A DNA stretch of 40,914 bases, taken from contig JAPEVH010000042.1 of NCBI GenBank assembly GCA_026645415.1, positions 1 to 40,914 on the forward strand, written 5' to 3'. Shown here one piece after another: positions 17,417-23,467 of this stretch. Numbering within the stretch: the stretch's first letter is position 1; each line of letters opens with the position of its first letter. Source of the DNA: Candidatus Electronema sp. (GTDB lineage Bacteria; Desulfobacterota; Desulfobulbia; Desulfobulbales; Desulfobulbaceae). A program made the translations under genes and the position numbers. The notes beneath the pieces were generated by a model that made no database searches, was not told where the DNA came from, and saw only the letters and a list, made by a program, of their open reading frames with translations.

Positions 17417-17433
17417 GTATCCCGATGGGATAC
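17417..17433. promoter_or_regulatory. Inverted repeat before nifJ (possible operator)
   Basis: GTATCCC and GGGATAC are perfect 7-base arms around GAT, 29 bases before the nifJ ATG and close to where the transcript should start. Its place suits a redox-responsive repressor or a leader hairpin. It matches no site I can name. Confidence 0.4.
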
Positions 17434-17461
17434 GTCAACTTCAGGATTAAGGGAGATTCTT

Positions 17462-20400
17462 ATGTCACGGAAAATGGTCACCATTGACGGCAACCAGGCG
17501 TGTACGCACGTTGCCTATGCCACCAGTGAGGTTATTACCATCTATCCCATCACCCCATCATCACCTATGGCGGCTGAGGCTGATGCCAAAGCCACCGCAG
17601 GCCAGAAGAACATTTGGGGTTCCGTGCCGGTGATTTCTCAGATGCAGTCCGAAGGCGGCGTGGCAGGTTCATTGCACGGCTCGCTGGCTACTGGCTCGCT
17701 CTGCACCACCTTTACTGCTTCACAGGGTCTGCTGCTGATGCTTCCCAACATGTACAAGATTGCCGGTGAATTAACCCCGACTGTCTTTCATGTTACAGCC
17801 CGTTCTCTTGCTTGCCAAGGTCTGTCTATTTTTGGCGATCATGGCGATGTAATGAGCGCACGGCAGACTGGCTGGGCTATGATCTGCTCTCAGAATGTCC
17901 AAGAAGCCCAAGATTTGGCTCTGATCTCTACGCAAGCCACATTGGCCTCTCGCATTCCTTTCATGCACTTCTTTGACGGTTTCCGCACCTCGCATGAAAT
18001 CCAAAAGATGGAGCAGGTCACCAATGATGACATGCTGTCGATAATCGACGAAAAATTGATCACCGAGCACCGGCTGCGCGCCCTGACTCCAGACCGTCCA
18101 TCTATGTCTGGTACAGCTCAGAACCCGGATGTCTATTTCACCGGCCGCGAGACAGTCAACAAATACTACAATGCGGTGCCGGGCATTGTTCAGGAGACAA
18201 TGAACAAGTTTGCAGCCCTGACTGGCCGTCAATATCGCCTTTTTGATTATTATGGTGCACCGGATGCTACCGATGTGACCGTGGTCATGGGTTCAGGTGC
18301 AGAGACAGTTGCCGCGACTATTGATCATCTGGTTGCTGAAGGCCGCAAGATTGGTATGGTGATTGTTCGTCTGTTCCGGCCCTTTGATTGCAAGGCGATG
18401 GTTAATGCTTTGCCGCCGACTGTTGAGCGGATCACTGTTCTTGACCGCTGCAAAGAACCAGGCGCACCTGGCGATCCGCTCTATCTTGATGTCCGCGCCG
18501 CTGTAGGCGAGGCCGCAGAGGCCAACCCAACTATGATCATGCCGCTGATCCTCAGCGGTCGCTATGGTCTTGGTTCAGCAGAGTTCAGCCCAGCTATGGT
18601 TAAGGCTGTTTATGACAACATGGCTGCTTTGGCTCCAAAGAACAAGTTCTGCGTTGGTCCGAATGATGACGTGACCTTCAACTCGCTCAATTACGATAAG
18701 TCCTACAACATTGAGGGCGAGGATGTGTATCGGGCCATGTTCTACGGTCTTGGCTCTGATGGCACGGTTGGTGCTAACAAGAACACGATCAAAATCATTG
18801 GCACAGAGACGGACAACTCAGCCCAAGGCTATTTTGTTTACGACTCTAAGAAGTCCGGCTCCATGACTGTTTCTCATCTGCGCTTTGGCGAGAACAAGGT
18901 CACCGCTCCGTACCTAATCAGCAAAGCCAGCTTTATTGCCTGCCACAACTTCACCTTCCTGAACAGCTACGACATGCTGGCCAATCTGGAAAAGGGCGGC
19001 ACCTTCCTGCTTACCACCTCTTTTGACAAGGATACGATCTGGGATCACCTGCCAGCAAAGGTGCAGAAGCAGCTCCTTGAGAAGAATGCCAAATTTTATA
19101 TCATTGACGCGATCAAACTGGGCTTGGCTCTTGGCCTCGGCGCACGCATCAACATGATTATGCAGACCGCCTTCTTCTTAATTTCCGGCATTCTTACCCA
19201 AGAGGAAGCAATTCGGGCAATCAAAGAGGCGATCAAAAAGACATACGGCAAGAAAGGCGACAAGGTTGTGAACATGAACTACAGCGCGGTTGATGCCGCA
19301 GTGGAGAACATTGTTCAGGTTGCGCTGCCAGAACGGATTAGCGGTCATGCGCTGCCAGAGACCGTGCCTGCTGAGGCTCCAGATTTTGTTAAGCAAGTTA
19401 CCGCCAAGATGATTCAGGGCAAGGGCGAGGAAATTAAAGTTTCCGAAATGCCTGCCGATGGTCGCTGGCCAACTGCTACCACTCAGTGGGAAAAACGTAA
19501 CATTGCTGTTCATATTCCTGAATGGGATCCTGCAACCTGTATTCAATGTGGTCGCTGCTCTCTGGTTTGCCCGCACGGCTGCAACCGGATGAAAATCGCT
19601 ACTCCAGAGGCTTTGGCGGCTGCGGGTGCGGATGAGAACTTCAAGACTGCGGATGCCAATGGCAAAGAGTTTGCAGGCCGTAAGTTCACCATCCAGATTT
19701 CCACTGCCGACTGCGTAGGTTGCACCCTCTGCTCGACCGTTTGCCCTGCTCGGAAAAAGGATGCAGAGGGCAACAAGACGGAAGAGTCTGCGCTCAAGAT
19801 GATCCCCAACACCGACGCGGTGCGCGAGGTGGCGGATAAAAACTGGAAGACCTTCTTGGCCCTGCCAGAGCTTGAGACCAGTTTAGCTGATCCGACAACC
19901 GTTAAGGGCAGTCAGCTCCGTCGGCCGCTCTTCGAGTTCTCCGGTGCTTGCGCAGGCTGTGGCGAAACTCCGTACATCAAACTGGTAACGCAGCTTTTTG
20001 GTGATCGGATGCTGATTGCCAACGCTACTGGCTGCTCCTCAATCTATGGCGGCAACCTGCCAACCACCCCGTATTGTCAGCGCGCTGACGGACGCGGTCC
20101 GTCTTGGTCGAACTCTCTGTTCGAGGACAATGCTGAGTACGGCATGGGAATGCGCCAGAGCGTTAACAAACTGGCTATGCAGGCCGCAGAACTGTTAGCA
20201 CAGGCCGTTGAGGAAGGCTTGGTTTCGCAGGAGATGAAGGACGGACTGCTCGGCGTAAGCCAGAAAACCCAAGAAGAGATCGAGGCCCAGCGCGGCAGAG
20301 TTGATGAGCTGAAAAAGGCTCTGTGTGGCAACAAGAGCATTACCGCAGCTCGCCTTCTGCCTGTGGCTGACTATCTGGTTAAGAAGTGTGTCTGGATTAT

Positions 20401-21037
20401 CGGCGGTGACGGTTGGGCTTATGATATTGGTTACGGCGGCTTGGATCATGTTCTGGCTTCAGGAGAGAATGTCAACGTGCTGGTTCTGGATACTGAGGTT
20501 TACTCCAATACCGGCGGCCAGATGTCTAAATCTACTCCACGGGCGGCAGTGGCTCAGTTTGCGGCGGGCGGCAAGAAAATGGCCAAGAAGGACATGGGCA
20601 TGATCTTCTCCACCTACGGCAACATTTACGTGGCCAGAGTTTCTTTAGGCGCGAATCCGCAGCAACTCGTTAAGGCGATCAATGAGGCTGAGGCTTATGA
20701 TGGACCGTCGATCATCATTGCTTATGCCCACTGCATCAACCACGGCTTTAACCTAGCTCAGGGCTTGGAGCAGCAGAAAAAGGCTGTAGCTTGCGGACAC
20801 TGGCCGCTTTATCGCTACAATCCGATGCTGGAAGAGGAAGGCAAGAATCCGTTGATCATTGATTCTAAAGAGCCGACCATTCAATTCTCGGAATATGCTC
20901 TGAACGAAAACCGCTACCGGATGCTGAAGATGGCCAATCCTGAGCATTGCGATGCGCTGATGGCTGCTTCACAGAAGGACGTGGAGAAAGGCTGGAAGTT
21001 CCTCCAAAGTAGATTCAAGTCGCTTGAGCAGGCGTAA
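17462..21037 (+). CDS. nifJ: Pyruvate:ferredoxin (flavodoxin) oxidoreductase, single-chain
   Basis: The 1191-residue enzyme oxidises pyruvate and CoA to acetyl-CoA and CO2, reducing ferredoxin. Domains in order: N-terminal pyruvate domain (ACTHVAYATSEVITIYPITP), domain II with GSGAETVAATIDHL, gamma domain, the two-cluster ferredoxin domain (CIQCGRCSLVCPHGC and CVGCTLCSTVCPAR, about residues 690-765), then the thiamine diphosphate domain (GGDGWAYDIGYGGLDHVLA). The third cluster's cysteines are present in GACAGCGETPY, TGCSSIYGG and AYAHCINHGF. Length is normal. GGGAG precedes the ATG. It is monocistronic, with a terminator 22 bases after its stop, and is the main route from glycolysis to reduced ferredoxin here. 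Confidence 0.97.
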   Translation: MSRKMVTIDGNQACTHVAYATSEVITIYPITPSSPMAAEADAKATAGQKNIWGSVPVISQMQSEGGVAGSLHGSLATGSLCTTFTASQGLLLMLPNMYKIAGELTPTVFHVTARSLACQGLSIFGDHGDVMSARQTGWAMICSQNVQEAQDLALISTQATLASRIPFMHFFDGFRTSHEIQKMEQVTNDDMLSIIDEKLITEHRLRALTPDRPSMSGTAQNPDVYFTGRETVNKYYNAVPGIVQETMNKFAALTGRQYRLFDYYGAPDATDVTVVMGSGAETVAATIDHLVAEGRKIGMVIVRLFRPFDCKAMVNALPPTVERITVLDRCKEPGAPGDPLYLDVRAAVGEAAEANPTMIMPLILSGRYGLGSAEFSPAMVKAVYDNMAALAPKNKFCVGPNDDVTFNSLNYDKSYNIEGEDVYRAMFYGLGSDGTVGANKNTIKIIGTETDNSAQGYFVYDSKKSGSMTVSHLRFGENKVTAPYLISKASFIACHNFTFLNSYDMLANLEKGGTFLLTTSFDKDTIWDHLPAKVQKQLLEKNAKFYIIDAIKLGLALGLGARINMIMQTAFFLISGILTQEEAIRAIKEAIKKTYGKKGDKVVNMNYSAVDAAVENIVQVALPERISGHALPETVPAEAPDFVKQVTAKMIQGKGEEIKVSEMPADGRWPTATTQWEKRNIAVHIPEWDPATCIQCGRCSLVCPHGCNRMKIATPEALAAAGADENFKTADANGKEFAGRKFTIQISTADCVGCTLCSTVCPARKKDAEGNKTEESALKMIPNTDAVREVADKNWKTFLALPELETSLADPTTVKGSQLRRPLFEFSGACAGCGETPYIKLVTQLFGDRMLIANATGCSSIYGGNLPTTPYCQRADGRGPSWSNSLFEDNAEYGMGMRQSVNKLAMQAAELLAQAVEEGLVSQEMKDGLLGVSQKTQEEIEAQRGRVDELKKALCGNKSITAARLLPVADYLVKKCVWIIGGDGWAYDIGYGGLDHVLASGENVNVLVLDTEVYSNTGGQMSKSTPRAAVAQFAAGGKKMAKKDMGMIFSTYGNIYVARVSLGANPQQLVKAINEAEAYDGPSIIIAYAHCINHGFNLAQGLEQQKKAVACGHWPLYRYNPMLEEEGKNPLIIDSKEPTIQFSEYALNENRYRMLKMANPEHCDALMAASQKDVEKGWKFLQSRFKSLEQA

Positions 21038-21058
21038 CGTCTGACTGATTCCGTCATC

Positions 21059-21094
21059 AAGGCCCCTTCTGAGAAATCGGAAGGGGCCTTTTCA
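21059..21094 (+). terminator. nifJ terminator
   Basis: AAGGCCCCTTC (21059-21069) and GAAGGGGCCTT (21080-21090) form a perfect 11-base stem followed by UUUUC. Confidence 0.92.
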
Positions 21095-21280
21095 TTTGCA
21101 GGCTGCTGCTGTTTGTTTATAGGAAAAATGGATCAGCAAATAGTCTGCGCCTGTCTGCTCATAGGCTTTTCCTATGAGGAAGTATATTTTTTCTATTTTC
21201 TCATATAGCTGTAGCAACACAAAATGATTATATATTGGTAGTTAAGCACTTGTTAATACGAATAATTTTTTGTATCAATT

Positions 21281-21299
21281 TATAGCTACTTTAGCTATA
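21281..21299. repeat. Inverted repeat in AT-rich intergenic DNA
   Basis: TATAGCTA and TAGCTATA are perfect 8-base arms around CTT, in the AT-rich stretch 21100-21310, which otherwise holds no gene. Possible operator of the promoter 66 bases downstream, or a hairpin. Confidence 0.35.
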
Positions 21300-21364
21300 G
21301 TTGGAAGACACTTTTCCGCCGTTGCGCCCCGTCCGCTGGCCGTGCGGCTGCGCATATTTTTTGC

Positions 21365-21393
21365 TTGACAGCGAGATTTTCCCGCGCTAACCT
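21365..21393 (+). promoter_or_regulatory. Sigma70-type promoter of the 21432 gene
   Basis: TTGACA (21365-21370), a 17-base spacer, then TAACCT (21388-21393) make a near-consensus promoter 38 bases before the start codon. The same layout (TTGATA, 17 bases, TAATTT) precedes the decayed paralogue at 26797. Confidence 0.7.
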
Positions 21394-21431
21394 GCGCCAT
21401 CCTCCTCAAATTCCTGCCAATGAGGCCCGCC

Positions 21432-21887
21432 ATGTCAGAAAAGACCGATCTCGAAAAGGTCGCCGAATTGCTGAACGTAGAAATCCTGCCCCCGCTGGCT
21501 GCAAATGAAATCCAGTCCCTGCATAAAGCCCTGCCCGGCTATCAGGCTATTGCCGACGATGCCGCCCGTTTTGTCCAAAAGCACAAGGAAACCCTCAAGC
21601 TGGATGATGCTGTCCTCGCCGGGCTTGAAAACGGACTTGCCGACGTTCTTCATCTTGAGCCTGCCGAGCATCTGCTGGAAAAGCTGCATCTTTCCGTCTA
21701 TCATCAGCGGCTTCAGGCCACGGACAGGTGCATGGAGGCGATGTACGACACCACGCGCCGCATCCGCGACTTTGCCGAGGCGTATCCTGAAATTGCCGAG
21801 GAAGGCCAGACTCTTCTTGATTTCATGAAGGCTTTCAAGCCGGGGCATAAGAAGGAGAAGAAGGCGGCTGGGGCTGGTGGGTCGTGA
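21432..21887 (+). CDS. Unknown helical protein, intact member of a small paralogous family
   Basis: From ATG 21432 (GAGG six bases before) the product is 151 residues. An in-frame ATG at 21420 lacks a ribosome site. It starts MSEKTDLEKVAELLNVEILP, is predicted helical throughout, and has MYDTTRRIRDFAEAYPEI near residue 105 and a lysine/alanine-rich tail. No signal peptide, membrane segment or known motif is seen. Its own promoter lies just upstream. A second, decayed copy lies at 26797-26916 with the same start (MPEKTLLKQIAELLEVEF) and the same SRRIREFE motif, so this is a family that multiplies in this genome. Its function is unknown. Confidence 0.65.
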   Translation: MSEKTDLEKVAELLNVEILPPLAANEIQSLHKALPGYQAIADDAARFVQKHKETLKLDDAVLAGLENGLADVLHLEPAEHLLEKLHLSVYHQRLQATDRCMEAMYDTTRRIRDFAEAYPEIAEEGQTLLDFMKAFKPGHKKEKKAAGAGGS

Positions 21888-21978
21888 GGTGGGGACAATG
21901 TGTCAGAAGTAAAGTTCCTGATAATTAATGGTTCCGAGATGTGCCTTGATCAATATTTATTTCAATTTAGCACTGTAG

Positions 21979-22014
21979 GCTGGGTTTCCCCGTTATCTGG
22001 AAGCCCAGCTTTTT
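21979..22014 (+). terminator. Terminator before the TA genes
   Basis: GCTGGGTTTCC (21979-21989) pairs with GGAAGCCCAGC (21999-22009), one G-U pair, followed by UUUUU. It ends the 21432 transcript 92 bases after its stop and 25 bases before the antitoxin gene. Confidence 0.8.
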
Positions 22015-22038
22015 CGTTGGTAACTAAAGAGACAAAAA

Positions 22039-22305
22039 ATGAAAACGACAGAATTAAGGCTGCATGTTCCTGAAGATATACTTTATACTTTAAATGAAAC
22101 AAAAAATAGCTTCATAAAAAAGATGCGGCTGTACGCCGCGATGGAGCTTTACAGACTGCAAAAGCTATCAATGGGAAAGGCTTCTGAGCTGGCTGGAATG
22201 AATAAAGTTGACTTCATGTTTGAGCTTGGGAAATGCGAGATACCAGCCATAAACTATGACGAAGAGGACTTTGCTGAAGAAGTGAATCAGGTGATGAACC
22301 AATGA
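22039..22305 (+). CDS. UPF0175 family antitoxin
   Basis: The 88-residue protein fits UPF0175: a strand-like TTELRLHVPEDIL start, then MRLYAAMELYRLQKLSMGKASELAGMNKVDFMFEL, which reads as a helix-turn-helix, and an acidic tail YDEEDFAEEVNQVMNQ that would cover the toxin. UPF0175 proteins are antitoxins paired with DUF3368 PIN-like toxins. The stop codon overlaps the toxin start (ATGA), the common coupling for such pairs. As usual, the complex probably represses its own promoter in 22015-22038. Confidence 0.8.
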   Translation: MKTTELRLHVPEDILYTLNETKNSFIKKMRLYAAMELYRLQKLSMGKASELAGMNKVDFMFELGKCEIPAINYDEEDFAEEVNQVMNQ

Positions 22306-22796
22306 TTGTCATCGCTGATTCCTCGCCCTTAATAGCTCTGGCTGTCATAGGTAAGCTGGACATTCTCGAAAAACTCTATCGAGAATTCTATGTTCCCGCT
22401 GCTGTTTTTGAAGAAGTTGCCCAAGCCGAGAAACCGTTCGCAAAAGAATTGAAGCTGTTTTTGCACGGCAAGATAAAAAATGTGGAAAACAAATTGGCAG
22501 TTGAGATGCTGTCAAGCGACATAGGAGCTGGAGAGGCGGAGGCAATAGTCTTAGCCTTGGAACAGCGGCCTTCTGTCGTCCTGATTGACGATTTGAAAGC
22601 AAGAAGATTTGCCAAAATGAACAACCTTGATGTGATAGGCACAATGGGGATTTTGCTGAAAGCGAAAAAAGATGGATTGATACAAGAGATAAAGCCGCTG
22701 ATAGCAACCTTGCTGCTGAACGAGATAAGAATAAGCGCGAAGATAATAGAGATGACGTTGGAAGCGGCGGGAGAAAAATTAACATGCGCGCATTGA
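22302..22796 (+). CDS. DUF3368 PIN-like toxin
   Basis: The 164-residue protein has the PIN-domain acid pattern: MIVIADSSPLIALAVIGKLD at the start (Asp6), GAGEAEAIVLALE in the middle, then VLIDDLKARRFAKMNNLDVIGTMGILL. DUF3368 proteins are VapC-like predicted RNases. It is intact and coupled to the UPF0175 antitoxin before it. It overlaps the FitA-like gene behind it by 13 bases, so two TA modules form one transcript. Confidence 0.8.
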   Translation: MIVIADSSPLIALAVIGKLDILEKLYREFYVPAAVFEEVAQAEKPFAKELKLFLHGKIKNVENKLAVEMLSSDIGAGEAEAIVLALEQRPSVVLIDDLKARRFAKMNNLDVIGTMGILLKAKKDGLIQEIKPLIATLLLNEIRISAKIIEMTLEAAGEKLTCAH

Positions 22797-23038
22797 CCAT
22801 ACTGCTTGAAGAGCCGATCAGATTCAGATTGAAAGCGCAGGCAGAGAAGCATGGCTGCACTGTAGAGGATGAAGTGAAAAGCATTCTAAAAAAATCTCTC
22901 ACAACTGAGCCACATCCGCAGGGACTCGGCACTCGCATCTACCAGCGATTCCGAAAAATTGGAGGTGTGGAGCTTGATATTCCCAGCCGCTCTCTGCCGA
23001 GACTGCTGAAGACACAGCAGGAGAGGGATGCTTCTTGA
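22784..23038 (+). CDS. FitA-like (VapB) ribbon-helix-helix antitoxin
   Basis: The 84-residue protein starts with MRALTILLEEPIRFRLKAQA and HGCTVEDEVKSILKKSL, a ribbon-helix-helix DNA-binding fold of the FitA/Arc type, followed by a tail (RFRKIGGVELDIPSRS) that in FitA wraps the toxin. It is whole, but its toxin is broken, so it is now an orphan antitoxin. Start overlaps the DUF3368 gene; GGGAG lies ten bases upstream. Its 3' end overlaps the toxin frame by 11 bases. Confidence 0.78.
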   Translation: MRALTILLEEPIRFRLKAQAEKHGCTVEDEVKSILKKSLTTEPHPQGLGTRIYQRFRKIGGVELDIPSRSLPRLLKTQQERDAS

Positions 23039-23291
23039 CACCAACATCCTTTCGGAATTGATGCGCCCATGCCCGTTTCCGGCAGTTGTTGAATGGCTGG
23101 ACGCGCAGCCCGCTGAACAGCTCTTCATCAGTGCCGTGACGTAGGCTGAAATTGAGCTTGGCCTTGCCCTTCTGCCGGAAGGAAAACGGAAAAACGAACT
23201 GCGCAAGGCTGCCAAAGAAATATTTGCGTTGTTTGACGGCAGAAATCTCCCGTTTGATGAAGCTGCGGCGAGACCCCCTACATCAAATTAG
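23028..23291 (+). pseudogene. Broken FitB-like PIN toxin
   Basis: The frame begins MLLDTNILSELMRP (Asp4 of the PIN site) and meets an in-frame TAG at 23142-23144 (codon 39), where family members have glutamine (ISAVT-Q-AEIELG), so one base change from CAG explains it. After the stop the frame continues with AEIELGLALLPEGKR and NLPFDEAAAR, then family similarity ends and PPTSN plus a stop follow. About the last 50 residues are missing. It follows FitA with an 11-base overlap. Loss of the toxin leaves a harmless remnant. Confidence 0.82.
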
Positions 23292-23308
23292 TCACCCAGC
23301 TCTTCGGT
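23264..23308 (+). pseudogene. 15-codon fragment of a second PFOR (nifJ-like) gene
   Basis: In a frame shifted from the FitB remnant these 45 bases encode CGETPYIKLVTQLFG, identical in protein to the segment of the nearby nifJ at 19958-20002. Ten of 45 bases differ, all silently. It is thus a piece of a diverged homologue, not a fresh copy of the neighbour. It shares about 12 bases (GCTGCGGCGAGA) with the FitB frame where they join. Confidence 0.7.
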
Positions 23309-23374
23309 GCCTTGCTTGTCAGGCGGGAAAAAGGTTACTCGATGCGACAGGAAAAGGTTTCCTATCCCGGCAAA

Positions 23375-23417
23375 AAAAGGATGAGTATCCTTTTTGGCAG
23401 GGGATACTCATCCTTTT
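23375..23417. terminator. Bidirectional terminator between the TA patch and the M16C gene
   Basis: AAAAGGATGAGTATCC (23375-23390) and GGATACTCATCCTTTT (23402-23417) are perfect 16-base arms around an 11-base loop, with U-runs in both directions (seven on the minus strand). It serves the convergent peptidase gene, which ends 51 bases away. Confidence 0.85.
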
Positions 23418-23467
23418 GCTGTATGGAGCTGGGCAGTTTTATTCAAGTGCTAACTTAGCACCGTAGG

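Larger units (their letters stand above)
16960..17461. other. Approximately 500-base intergenic region between purDE and nifJ
   Basis: The genes diverge, so this gap holds the promoters of both. Seen here are a perfect palindrome near purDE, a 17-base element repeated at 26571, and an inverted repeat just before nifJ. A 12-codon frame (ATG 17148 to TGA 17186, AGGAG seven bases before) is possible but weak. I see no RNA gene or riboswitch. Confidence 0.5.

Noticed and set aside
17771..18232. 153-aa minus-strand frame inside nifJ
   Set aside because: Shadow frame of a strongly conserved gene; no ribosome site.
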